Assembly (NCBI RefSeq): GCF_017329605.1
Contig: NZ_JAFMTY010000001.1
Coordinates: 62,001 to 126,000 of the forward strand
DNA from: Alicyclobacillus fructus
GTDB taxonomy: Bacteria > Bacillota > Bacilli > Alicyclobacillales > Alicyclobacillaceae
Direction: 5' to 3'
DNA: 64,000 bases
How positions within the stretch are numbered: the first letter of the stretch is position 1; every line of letters begins with the position of its first letter. Below are positions 37,668 to 46,281 of the stretch, piece by piece. Made by a program: the position numbers and the translations under genes. The notes beneath the pieces are model-generated. The model did no database searches. It had not been told where the DNA came from and was given only the letters and a program-made list of their open reading frames with translations.

Positions 37668-38396
37668 ATGCGGGTTTTGATGTACAATACAGACAGAAGC
37701 GACCACGTTCGCGGCCAGGCGGATTCAGGTCCGTCTGGCCGCCTCTTGCTGGGGGAGAGGCCCATCGAACTCACACCTCGCCAGAAGGAAATCCTTCGAC
37801 TTGTGCGGATGCATCAGCCCATCACGGGCGATCAGATTGCGGAAATGCTGGGCGTCAGTCGGCCCACGATTCGTTCCGATCTCTCGTTGCTGGTCATGCT
37901 CGGGCAGTTGGACGCCAAGCCGCGCGTGGGCTACTTTCTTGCGGATCCGCCGGAGCCTGCGACGCCCGTTCCTTGGCGCGACCTCCGTGTCGGTGAAGTG
38001 CAGTCCCTGCCGGTGATTGTCCGAGAAACGACGACGGTGCACGACGCCGTGATCACCATGTTCTTGGAAGACGTGGGAGGGCTCATCGTCGCGGACGAGG
38101 AGGGACGGCTGCAGGGTGTCGTCTCTCGCAAAGATTTTCTGAAGTTCACCTTGGGAAATGCCAGCGCCACCTCGCTCCCCGTGGGCATGATCATGACGCG
38201 ATACCCGCACATCGAGACGGTCACCCCGGAGGACCGAGTGGTGGACGCGGCGAAACGCATGATCGATTACAAGGTCGACAGCCTGCCTGTCGTCGAACCC
38301 TCGAACGAAGAGGGCCAACCGCCGGTTGTGGTGGGCCGGATCACCAAGACGACGCTGGCGCGCCTGGTGGCAGAATGGGGGACCAACTGGTCATGA
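37668..38396 (+). CDS. ccpN: CcpN-type transcriptional regulator (HTH plus two CBS domains)
   Basis: The product has 242 residues from ATG 37668. The winged helix (about residues 33-85) reads LTPRQKEILRLVRMHQPITG then DQIAEMLGVSRPTIRSDLSL, close to Bacillus CcpN. Two CBS domains follow (about 105-165 and 170-235). CcpN represses gluconeogenic genes on glycolytic carbon. In Bacillus it targets gapB and pckA; here ppdK in its own operon and divergent glpX are the obvious targets. Residues before about 25 have no counterpart in the Bacillus protein, so a downstream start is possible. The stop overlaps the next ATG. Confidence 0.9.
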   Translation: MRVLMYNTDRSDHVRGQADSGPSGRLLLGERPIELTPRQKEILRLVRMHQPITGDQIAEMLGVSRPTIRSDLSLLVMLGQLDAKPRVGYFLADPPEPATPVPWRDLRVGEVQSLPVIVRETTTVHDAVITMFLEDVGGLIVADEEGRLQGVVSRKDFLKFTLGNASATSLPVGMIMTRYPHIETVTPEDRVVDAAKRMIDYKVDSLPVVEPSNEEGQPPVVVGRITKTTLARLVAEWGTNWS

Positions 38397-39241
38397 CCGA
38401 ATCGAACGTTCAGGACACGCGCACGATTTACATCTGCTCCGATTCGCTGGGGGATACGGCGGAGGCCGTGGTCCACGCGGTCATCCATCAGTTCGACATG
38501 CGCCGCGTGAAAATCGTGCGCTACGCGCAGGTGCGCACCGAGGACGAGATCCGCGAAGTGGTGGAGGCGGCGAAGCAAACCGGAGGGTTCATCGCATACA
38601 CGCTCGTCCAGCCCGAGCTTCGCGAGATGATGAAGATGGAGAGCATTCGCTTGGGCGTGCGGGTCGTGGACATCATGGGTCCCATGATGCAGGCGTTCAT
38701 CGACACGTTCCACGATCATCCAAAGCAAAAGCCGGGGCTCCTGCACGTGTTGAACGAGGACTACTTCCGGCGCGTCGACGCCATCGAGTTCGCGGTCAAG
38801 GCGGACGACGGGCGCGATCCTCGGGCGCTGCTGCAGGCCGATGTCGTCCTCGTCGGTGTGTCGCGCACGTCCAAGACACCCGTCAGTATCTTTCTCGCCC
38901 ACAAGGGCCTGCGCGTGGCCAACCTGCCGCTCGTACCGGAGGTCAAACCGCCCGCGGAACTGTATCAGGTGCCGCGATCGCGCATCGTCGGCCTGACGAT
39001 GGGCGTCGAACAGATGATGCGGATCCGCAGCCAGCGGCTGAAGCACATGGGGCTGCCGGTGTTGGCGCAATACGCCGACCGGAAGCGGATTGAGGAAGAG
39101 CTGCTGTATGCCGAGTCCATCGTGCGCGATTTGGGATGTCCGCTGATCGACGTGACCGATCGCGCCATCGAGGAAACCGCGCAGCGGATTTTGGAGCTGA
39201 TCGCGAAGGAGCGGGACAGGGAGGGGCAGAGGCAGAAGTAG
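38393..39241 (+). CDS. ppsR: PPDK regulatory protein, kinase/pyrophosphorylase (DUF299)
   Basis: The product has 282 residues from ATG 38393 (ATGA overlap with ccpN); ATG 38375 is in frame upstream. The N-terminus TIYICSDSLGDTAEAVVHAV and the P-loop-like LVGVSRTSKTPVSIFLAHKG near residue 160 identify the bifunctional PpsR/PDRP family. ADP-dependent phosphorylation of a Thr in PPDK inactivates it, and phosphate-dependent removal reactivates it. The target sequence GGMTSHAAV is present in the ppdK product two genes upstream. In Bacillus the ccpN-yqfL pair is conserved without a linked ppdK. Confidence 0.92.
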   Translation: MTESNVQDTRTIYICSDSLGDTAEAVVHAVIHQFDMRRVKIVRYAQVRTEDEIREVVEAAKQTGGFIAYTLVQPELREMMKMESIRLGVRVVDIMGPMMQAFIDTFHDHPKQKPGLLHVLNEDYFRRVDAIEFAVKADDGRDPRALLQADVVLVGVSRTSKTPVSIFLAHKGLRVANLPLVPEVKPPAELYQVPRSRIVGLTMGVEQMMRIRSQRLKHMGLPVLAQYADRKRIEEELLYAESIVRDLGCPLIDVTDRAIEETAQRILELIAKERDREGQRQK

Positions 39242-39328
39242 AAGCACTTTTCCCTCTGAGATTTCACCTTTGAACTGAGAGATCTGATCACTCGGCTCAT
39301 GGGGTTACGTCGCCAGGAAGGGTGAACC

Positions 39329-39667
39329 GTGCGGATGCTCCGAATCTCGGAGGTGTGGGCGGCGCGGGCGCTCCTGGTTTTCGTGACGCTCATCTGGGGC
39401 GCCACCTTCACGCTGACCCAACAGGCGCTAGCCGTCCTGAACCCCTACGCCTTTCTGTCGCTTCGATTTGCCGCGGCCGCGATCGCCATGTCGGCGCTGG
39501 GCGCAGGAACGCCTATCGCCGACGCAAATCGCGCTGACGTTCACGATTGAACCGGTCTTTGCCGCGGCCATCGGATGGGTCGAGCGCAGGCAGACGATGT
39601 CGTGGACCGAGATGCTTGGAGGGCTGTGGATGGTGACGAGTATGGCGGTGGTGCCCGCGAGAACGAA
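39329..39667 (+). pseudogene. EamA/DMT transporter remnant, internally deleted and frameshifted
   Basis: From GTG 39329 the frame encodes an EamA N-terminus (ALLVFVTLIWGATFTLTQQA, NPYAFLSLRFAAAAIAM). It loses similarity at about 39500 and stops at 39550. In another frame, from about 39513, a typical EamA C-terminal end appears: LSPTQIALTFTIEPVFAAAI, then GWVERRQTMSWTEMLGGLWM. About 180 central residues expected of a ten-helix DMT permease are missing, and the two ends are out of frame. An internal deletion between the two homologous halves explains this. Beyond about 39667 the reading frame continues without recognisable similarity. Confidence 0.75.
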
Positions 39668-39775
39668 TCCCCTCCTCGAGCTGTTCATTACGTCCGATAA
39701 TAGATATTATGTAAAGTTCAAATACAGGCCGTGCGCCGGTGAGCTGCCGCTCGCGGCCACCCGGCCCGGCTTTCA

Positions 39776-40765
39776 TCACACCTCGACGTTCGTCATGGCC
39801 GGCGGATTGAGCGCGATGGCTCCCGAAGACGATACGGCGATGTCGCTTGCGAGCGCGGGCTGCGCGAGTTGCCGGACGAGCTCGTCGCCGCTCGCCGTTT
39901 GCCGGTACACGGCCGTGACGAGGCCATTGGCGTTGACCGTTCCGTAATAGAGCGTGTTGCCGACGACGCCGATGAGGGCCGCGTTCGATTTGACCAGTTG
40001 CCAGTTCATTTCAAATTGAGGCGTGTAGCTGCTCGTCTGGCTGGTCTGATAGAGCCGGACGACGTTCCACTCGCCGCCCTGGTTGATCTCCAGATACAGA
40101 TTGTCGCCTGTTTCGGTCATGGCGATATTTTTGATATATCCGGGAGGCACGGTGACGGGCTGAATGGTCTCCATGGTGCCCACGTGGTAGACGACGCTCG
40201 ATCCGTCCGCCTCGATCAGCACAAAGATGTCGTTCGTCGCCGTGCTATACGTCACCTTCACAATGCGCGCGTCCGGCGACAAATTGGAGAAGACAGGAAC
40301 ACTCGCTGCGGTCTCATCGGCCTGCAGTCCGTTCGAGACATAGAACGTGTTCAGTTCCAGGTTGCCGGGCGATCGTTCTTCGCCGACGAAGACCTCCGAA
40401 TTGCCCAGCCAATCCACATACTGCACCGGATATAGATGTGTGGCCTCGCTCACCTGAGCGCCCGTGTCGAGTTGGACCACGTGAACAGCGTCCCAACCGG
40501 TCGAGTCAGACGTGACATAGGTCGCATATTGCCCGTTTGGGGAGACCGTCACGCCCGTGTACTCGCGCTTGAGCTGCAGCAGTTCCGCCTGTGCCCTCCG
40601 ATGCATCGCCGCCTCGATTTCACGCTGCGACGCTGCCTGTTGCGAGACCAGCAGGTGATTCAGATGATCGTAGAACAGCGTCTCCAAGGCCGTGCAGAGT
40701 GCGGCGAGCGCCAGGAAGCGCCGCCCCACGCGCTTTCCCCTCGGCCTGAGCTCCACCTGGCCCAT
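39776..40765 (-). CDS. membrane-anchored beta-propeller-like protein, function unknown
   Basis: The product has 329 residues from ATG 40765, with GAGGAGGGA 5 bases upstream. A basic N-terminus and one hydrophobic segment (about 15-35) precede a short helical stalk (about 38-68, QQAASQREIEAAMHRRAQAE). A long beta-rich region follows with repeated blade-like units (VTVSPNGQYATYVT, NLSPDARIVKVTYST, NIAMTETGDNLYLEI). It resembles TolB/WD40-like propellers in pattern but not clearly in family. It is the second gene of an operon, 20 bases after the phosphodiester glycosidase gene, so it may bind or process the same envelope polymer. Confidence 0.65.
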   Translation of the reverse strand: MGQVELRPRGKRVGRRFLALAALCTALETLFYDHLNHLLVSQQAASQREIEAAMHRRAQAELLQLKREYTGVTVSPNGQYATYVTSDSTGWDAVHVVQLDTGAQVSEATHLYPVQYVDWLGNSEVFVGEERSPGNLELNTFYVSNGLQADETAASVPVFSNLSPDARIVKVTYSTATNDIFVLIEADGSSVVYHVGTMETIQPVTVPPGYIKNIAMTETGDNLYLEINQGGEWNVVRLYQTSQTSSYTPQFEMNWQLVKSNAALIGVVGNTLYYGTVNANGLVTAVYRQTASGDELVRQLAQPALASDIAVSSSGAIALNPPAMTNVEV

Positions 40766-40785
40766 CGACTTCCCTCCTCGTTTCC

Positions 40786-41772
40786 TCAGTTCGGCATCAC
40801 GACGAATGCGGTGGCCACGCTGCGGGCGCCCGTGAGATCGACCGGCGTGTTCACCATGCGGCCGTCGTACACCATCGTCGTGGACGATCCGCCGTCCAAA
40901 TCGGCCGCGATCACGGCGTGATATTGCAGCATGATGGCGGTCAGATCGGACATCGACGCCCCCAGGTGACCAAACTGCCCTCGCCCATCCGTCACCACCA
41001 TGATCACTTTCCCGTCGGCCGTCTGGCCGATGGCGGTCCTGGGATTCAGGCCTTGATCCGGCACCTCTACGGGCTGACCGTTCAACACGAGCACGGGACC
41101 GAAGCTGAGCGCCTGCGTCACGTGGAGCTTCTCGAGATCCGCGAGGGAATAATCCCCTGCGATCATCTCGCCGCCGCTCGTGAATCCGATCTCCGGAAAT
41201 TTCGAGGTACTGTTTGCGCCGGTCACCACGCGCCCATTGACGATGGTAATGCCGAGCGGCTCGGCGCCCGTGCCCTGCTGATTGTTGTCGGCGAACGCTC
41301 CCCCATTGATGCCCGCGATCGCGCCGGCATCCTGGACGAGCTGCGGCACCGTCTCCCCGCGCTCGCCGATGTATTTCGTCACCGCCACACGCACGAGCTT
41401 GGGGTTGTCCACGACGAGGATGTAGGCCGTGAATGTACTCCCGTGATACGTGTATAGATGTAGGGCGTTATCCGCGCTGTGAAAGTCCCGATTGACGATG
41501 TCCGAAATGGGAAGCGTGTCCGACACGAGGCTGTCGCTCAAGGCGTGATCCGCAATCACCGACTCGGGCAACGTGAACAGCGACAGCGGGCGAAGCAAGT
41601 AACCGTGCCGCGTTTCATCCAGCGTGTCGATCACGTAATTGCGCAACGCGGGAAAGGGTCCGTGAAAGACCAGCAGCGAAGACGAAACGAAGGCATACAG
41701 CGCTGTCGCGGCGATCACGCCCAACCATCCGCGGCGACGCCGCGGCTTGTGCTTGTCCCTCGAATCGTGCAT
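40786..41772 (-). CDS. phosphodiester glycosidase family protein (NAGPA domain)
   Basis: The product has 328 residues from ATG 41772 (AAAGGA 8 bases upstream). A TTG 30 bases further upstream with GGGAGG is an alternative start. A basic cluster RRRRGWLG and one transmembrane helix lie near residues 15-35, with the domain outside the cell. INGGAFADNNQQGTG near 160, VVTDGRGQFGHLGASMSDLT near 262 and DLDGGSSTTMVYDGRMVNTP near 295 match the phosphodiester glycosidase (NAGPA, PF09992) family. Relatives remove or modify sugar-phosphodiester groups and occur in exopolysaccharide and wall-teichoic gene sets. The substrate here is unknown. Confidence 0.8.
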   Translation of the reverse strand: MHDSRDKHKPRRRRGWLGVIAATALYAFVSSSLLVFHGPFPALRNYVIDTLDETRHGYLLRPLSLFTLPESVIADHALSDSLVSDTLPISDIVNRDFHSADNALHLYTYHGSTFTAYILVVDNPKLVRVAVTKYIGERGETVPQLVQDAGAIAGINGGAFADNNQQGTGAEPLGITIVNGRVVTGANSTSKFPEIGFTSGGEMIAGDYSLADLEKLHVTQALSFGPVLVLNGQPVEVPDQGLNPRTAIGQTADGKVIMVVTDGRGQFGHLGASMSDLTAIMLQYHAVIAADLDGGSSTTMVYDGRMVNTPVDLTGARSVATAFVVMPN

Positions 41773-41934
41773 GCGCGCGGTCCTTTGAGGTCTCCGATCC
41801 AACGCTGTCCCTCCCTGCGTCATCCGTTCCGGCGTATAGACGAACGAATACCCACCTGTGTTCATGAAGCTTCATTCAGGCGAGCGCTCTCGGGCCTATT
41901 GTACCGAAAGGAAGCGGTGAGAGCGATCAAAGCG

Positions 41935-44079
41935 CTACGATGACGTCCTGGCGTCCGTCGCTTCCTCCCCGGCCTTTTCGTGCACGAGCCGCGCCAAGGT
42001 GTGAAGGACGTGGTACAGCCGCACCATCGCCCGCGCGATCACGTCGAGTTTCCGCCAGTTGACCTCTAACGCCTCCACGTGGCTGCGGACCGCATCCTGA
42101 CGCGCGCCCGAGATGCCGGTGGCCATCTGACCGGTTCCGTTTCGCAGCCCGTCTGCCAACGAGGCGAGGGCGCGATCGATGAAAAGCGCGATCTCTTCCT
42201 CGCCGCTCGTCAGCGGCCGCGCCGCTCGGCCCTCCCACGTGTAGGCCTCGAGCGAGAGGAGCGTATCTGAAAAGCGGTGCATCCCGACGAGGACGGCAAC
42301 CATCATGTGGGCGTGAACCTGTGGGGCGACGGGTTCCGCGAGCACCTGGCGAACGGCGGACGCTGCATTGGTCCTCGACACGCGCACCGCCTGGCGCTCG
42401 CGCGCGAGGGTCTGCGGCGACGCCGTTTCACCCTCTCGCAGCATCTTCAGGACGCCGCGAAAATAGTCCCTCTCTCGTTCGACGGCGAGCGCAAGCACGC
42501 GATGCACCTGTTGATGCTGCCACGTCGGCCAGATGAGGTAGATGGCAATGGCAAGCGCGCTGCCGACGAGCGTCGCGACCATGCGGTCCGCCATCGTGGG
42601 GAGGGGCGCCTGGCGCTCGAACAGAGACAGCAAAACCACCATCAGCGCGGTCAGCGCGCAACTGAACAGGGCGTAATTGTAGGTCACCCACATGTACATG
42701 AGCGATCCGAAGACGACGATACACGCGCTGGCGAAGATGCCAGTTCGATCCGGAACCGCCACCATCAAGAGCGTCGCCAACAGGATGCCACCCATCGTTC
42801 CGATCACGCGCGCAATGCCGCGAGTGAACGTGCTCGTGAAATCAGGTCGCAAAATGATGTTCGCCGTCAAGGGCACCCAGTACCCGTGAGGCCAGCGCAT
42901 GAGAACGGCGAAGGCCTCGCCAGCCCCAACCGCCACCGCCGCGCGCAACGCGTGGCGAAACGTGGCGGACTGCCATGTCAAGTGGCCGCAAAACGTCTGC
43001 CAAGCCTGCTTGATGCGGGGCACGGGAGATTCGAGTGCTTCCGTTGGCAAGGGAAGAATCGCCGGTTGGACGAGATCGTCCCGCAAGCTCATGAGGCAGG
43101 CGGCCATCGCCTGGACGTGCGCCGCCGTCTGCTCCTTCCGCCCGTCTCCTCGCGCGGATCGCGCCAAGTCGGTCAACTCCTCCGACGCCCGCTCCAGGAT
43201 GTACATGAGCGGCTGCGAACGCCGATCGCCTTGCGCCATCAACCAGACGTGATCGCCCAGGGCTGAGAAGAGCGGCGCGCACTGCCGCAGGATCTCCTCC
43301 GCGAATCGGGCGTCGCCAAGTTCCTGGGCGTAGAATCGTCCACGGGCGATCTCGGCAATGGCCACCACGTACATCCGGAGCTGTTCGCCCGCGTCCAGCA
43401 GCCGATGGAGTCGGGAACGGCGCCGGCGCGGCATCAGGGAGTCGCGGAGAAAGTCGTTCGCCTCGACCAACGACGTGGCCAGTTCGAGATCGGTCTGGCG
43501 CGAGGGAGACGCGGCAAACGCGGCGAGTTTTCGGTAGACCTTCGAGACGGATTGGGCCTCAGCGCTTTGCCGGCTGACGAGATCGACCGCCCACATGAGC
43601 GCGGTCTGAAGCAGGCCGCCGCACGCGACGAGCTCCGCGCGGTACAAGGCGCCGGACAGCGATTGAGGACTGGTGGAGATGAGAATCAAGGCGTTCGTCG
43701 CAAGGAGACCCACCTGACCGCTCGGTTGGCTGACCCCTAGCATCATCCCCGACAGCCAGCCGCTCAGGGCCGCCATCACCACGATGAGCCAAGCGCGGTG
43801 CCCCGCCAGGGCGCCGACAAAGGTGGTGACGCTCATCCACGCGACGGCAAACAGCATCGTGCGCAGGCGCCGGCGCGCCGTTCCGGCATTCCCGGCGAAT
43901 CCGGCGACCAACGCGCCGACCGCCACGCCGATGCCCGACAGCAGATGGCCCGAGTTCAGACCACACACCAGCGGAATGAGGATCCCGACGCCGTTGCGCA
44001 GGCCCGGGAGAACGCGAAGGCCGGTGCGATCCGTCTCGATCACGCTGTGCAACGCTCGCCACGTCCGCCTGCGTATCAA
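41935..44079 (-). CDS. FUSC-family inner-membrane transporter (YccS/aromatic-acid exporter-like)
   Basis: The product has 714 residues from TTG 44079 (AGAGGGA 6 bases upstream); TTG 44100 is in frame without an SD. The architecture is duplicated: an N-terminal membrane block (about 20-170), a soluble helical region (about 180-360), a second membrane block (RWPHGYWVPLTANIILRPDF near 410, then GTMGGILLATLLMVAVPDR) and a C-terminal cytosolic helical region. This is the FUSC/YccS pattern. Members are putative exporters of aromatic acids or other hydrophobic anions. The aromatic catabolic genes upstream make such a role attractive, but they are 8 kb away and not co-transcribed. Confidence 0.8.
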   Translation of the reverse strand: MIRRRTWRALHSVIETDRTGLRVLPGLRNGVGILIPLVCGLNSGHLLSGIGVAVGALVAGFAGNAGTARRRLRTMLFAVAWMSVTTFVGALAGHRAWLIVVMAALSGWLSGMMLGVSQPSGQVGLLATNALILISTSPQSLSGALYRAELVACGGLLQTALMWAVDLVSRQSAEAQSVSKVYRKLAAFAASPSRQTDLELATSLVEANDFLRDSLMPRRRRSRLHRLLDAGEQLRMYVVAIAEIARGRFYAQELGDARFAEEILRQCAPLFSALGDHVWLMAQGDRRSQPLMYILERASEELTDLARSARGDGRKEQTAAHVQAMAACLMSLRDDLVQPAILPLPTEALESPVPRIKQAWQTFCGHLTWQSATFRHALRAAVAVGAGEAFAVLMRWPHGYWVPLTANIILRPDFTSTFTRGIARVIGTMGGILLATLLMVAVPDRTGIFASACIVVFGSLMYMWVTYNYALFSCALTALMVVLLSLFERQAPLPTMADRMVATLVGSALAIAIYLIWPTWQHQQVHRVLALAVERERDYFRGVLKMLREGETASPQTLARERQAVRVSRTNAASAVRQVLAEPVAPQVHAHMMVAVLVGMHRFSDTLLSLEAYTWEGRAARPLTSGEEEIALFIDRALASLADGLRNGTGQMATGISGARQDAVRSHVEALEVNWRKLDVIARAMVRLYHVLHTLARLVHEKAGEEATDARTSS

Positions 44080-44148
44080 ATGCCATCCCTCTTCCCTCAA
44101 TGAGCGACGTGGGCCGCTTCCGCCTCACGACGGGCGCGGCCCACGATC

Positions 44149-46059
44149 TCACTTCTTCAGGTGGTACGGCACGGTGGTCACGACGACATCCTTATGCCGC
44201 AACATCCACGCGCGGATAAGAAGAGACGTCTGATTGTGCAACAGATTGTGCCACCATTTTTTCGGCACGAATTGCGCGATGAACAGCTGGATGTGATCAG
44301 GCTTGCCGCCTTCATAGGTCTCCAGACGGCGGATGAATTTGGACAGGGGCTGCAGCAGGGAACGGTACTCGCTTTTGACGGTCACGAGCCGACACGGGTT
44401 GCCCCACGCTTCCCACTTCTCCTCCATCTTTTCAATCGACTCATCGTCAAATCCGATGTAGAGCGCGAACACATTCGGCGTCGAGCTCATGGCGAACGAA
44501 ATCGTGTCCAGCACCACGCGGTGGATGCCCGAGACCAAGACGACGGAGACGATGCGATGCTGTTGAGGCCTATCCACCTTGAGATCAATGCGAAGTTCAT
44601 CCGCGACGTCCAGGTAATGCCGGTGAACCTTGAGCGCAAGATACATCATCAGCGGGATGACCACGAGCACGATCCATGCACCGCTCGTGAACTTGGTCAC
44701 CGCAAAAATGACGGACACGAGCGCCGTAATGAATGCGCCGAAGGCGTTCACGCCTGCCTTGAGGCGCCAGAGGCGCCCCTTGACCCGGATCCAGCGTTTG
44801 ATGAGTCCCAGCTGAGCGACGGTGAACGCGACGAACACGCCGATGGCGTACAGCGGGATGAGGTTATTGGTCTGCGCGTGGAAGATCTCGATCAAGAGCG
44901 ACGCGAGCGCGGCAAGCACAATCATGCCGTTCGAGTAGCCGAGCCTGTCCCCGCGCAGCCGAAGCGCTCGCGGCAAAAAGCCGTCCGTGGCAAGCAGAGC
45001 CGCCACCTGAGGAAAGCCCGTGAACGTCGAGTTGGCGGCCAGAATGAGCACAACAAGCGTGCTCCACATGATGAATTGATACATGAAGCCGTGCCCAAAA
45101 TAGCTCTCCGCGAGCTGAGACAGCATCGTGTTATTCGGATTCACACTGATTCCCTTGACGTAGAGATGATACGCGAACCCAAGCAGCGTGACGCCCGTGA
45201 CAAGTCCCAGCGCGATGTAGGCCTTGATGGCTCCGTTCTTGCCCTCGCGAAAGATGGGGACTGCGTTCGAAATCGTCTCGACGCCCGTCAGCGCGGAGCA
45301 AGCGGAGCTAAACGCCTTGAGCAGCAGCATGAGCGTCAAGCCCTGGGGCACAACCCCAAACGGCGGCGTGTGCGGCTGAACAAAACCATGTCGGAACTCG
45401 TTCCAGAAGCCGACGCCGATCAGGATCAGCATGCACGCCATGAACACGTACGTCGGGTACGCGAACACCTTCGAAGACTCCGAGATACCCCGCAGGTTGA
45501 CGAGCAGGATGATCAGCACGCACAAGAGCGAAAGCGACGTCTCATGCCCCTGCAGGACCGGATAGGACGACGCCAGGTTCTGAATGCCCGAAGATACGGA
45601 CACCGCGACGGTCAGCACGTAGTCGACCATCAGAGCACTTGCTGCAAGCAGCGACACCCACGACCGCTGGAAGTTGTCCTTGCTGATGGCATACGCGCCG
45701 CCGCCGTTCGGGTAGGCGATCACGCCCATGATGTACGACGTGATGAGGATGATGAGCAGAAGAACCGTCATGGCCGTGATGGGCAGGATCAGCCACTTCG
45801 CCTGTTCTCCGAGCCCGGCCAACTCCGTGATGCCCGCCTCGGGGCCGTAGGCCACCGATGAGTACAGGTCCGCGGACAGGACGGGCAGCGCCATCCACCA
45901 GACCAGCAGATTTCGAGACTCCCGGAGATCGCGCGTCCGCATCGGCTTGCCGACCACGAGCCGTTTTACGCTGCCAAAGTTAAACATCGCGTAGGCCACC
46001 GCGGCGATAATCACGCAAATGATGACAGGGTGCAACCAGAACCAATCATGTCCACGCAT
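44149..46059 (-). CDS. APC-superfamily permease, KimA-like potassium transporter
   Basis: The product has 636 residues. About twelve membrane helices span residues 8-470. The first half contains SADLYSSVAYGPEAGITELA and YPNGGGAYAISKDNFQRSWV, and the second half SACSALTGVETISNAVPIFR. A cytosolic C-terminal domain of roughly 150 residues (from about 475) has the USP-like fold of Bacillus KimA and ends in VVVTTVPYHLKK. This length and tail are characteristic of KimA/YdaO-type proton-coupled potassium importers rather than amino-acid permeases. In Bacillus the gene is controlled by a c-di-AMP riboswitch; I find no such element in the 220 bases upstream, only a sigma-A-like promoter. Confidence 0.78.
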   Translation of the reverse strand: MRGHDWFWLHPVIICVIIAAVAYAMFNFGSVKRLVVGKPMRTRDLRESRNLLVWWMALPVLSADLYSSVAYGPEAGITELAGLGEQAKWLILPITAMTVLLLIILITSYIMGVIAYPNGGGAYAISKDNFQRSWVSLLAASALMVDYVLTVAVSVSSGIQNLASSYPVLQGHETSLSLLCVLIILLVNLRGISESSKVFAYPTYVFMACMLILIGVGFWNEFRHGFVQPHTPPFGVVPQGLTLMLLLKAFSSACSALTGVETISNAVPIFREGKNGAIKAYIALGLVTGVTLLGFAYHLYVKGISVNPNNTMLSQLAESYFGHGFMYQFIMWSTLVVLILAANSTFTGFPQVAALLATDGFLPRALRLRGDRLGYSNGMIVLAALASLLIEIFHAQTNNLIPLYAIGVFVAFTVAQLGLIKRWIRVKGRLWRLKAGVNAFGAFITALVSVIFAVTKFTSGAWIVLVVIPLMMYLALKVHRHYLDVADELRIDLKVDRPQQHRIVSVVLVSGIHRVVLDTISFAMSSTPNVFALYIGFDDESIEKMEEKWEAWGNPCRLVTVKSEYRSLLQPLSKFIRRLETYEGGKPDHIQLFIAQFVPKKWWHNLLHNQTSLLIRAWMLRHKDVVVTTVPYHLKK

Positions 46060-46137
46060 GATACGGAAGCGCTCCTCATTTCTTGACGGATTCCTAAGCG
46101 AATGGATGCGTCATGAAGATGTCGTCAGACGTGATTT

Positions 46138-46165
46138 ATTGTAATCTGGTGCCGTAAAAAAGCAA
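46138..46165 (-). promoter_or_regulatory. promoter of the KimA-like gene
   Basis: On the minus strand TTGCTT (46165-46160), a 16-base spacer and TACAAT (46143-46138), leaving an untranslated leader of about 70 bases. Confidence 0.5.
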
Positions 46166-46281
46166 TTGCGGCGATGGACTGGAGGGCGAACCAAGGCCGT
46201 CTCAAACAAAGGTTTCCCGGAAACGTCACAGACATGCGGATCGCAGAAAGAGCCGCCCGAAGGCGGCTCTTGAACGTGGAA

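Noticed and set aside
39468-39947. Separate 159-codon gene downstream of ppsR
   Set aside because: Only its first third resembles a protein, the C-terminal end of an EamA permease. The rest is antisense to the propeller-like gene. It is part of the EamA remnant.
44109-44144. Terminator between the KimA-like and FUSC genes (GTGGGCCGC / GCGGCCCAC)
   Set aside because: The 9-base-pair stem has an 18-base loop and no T-run in either direction, so I do not call it a terminator.
44149-46059. Ordinary amino-acid permease
   Set aside because: The 150-residue cytosolic C-terminal domain and overall length fit KimA-type potassium transporters better than amino-acid carriers.
46060-46281. c-di-AMP (ydaO) riboswitch before the KimA-like gene
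   Set aside because: The 220-base gap has a promoter and a leader of about 70 bases, with none of the conserved ydaO helices or boxes.
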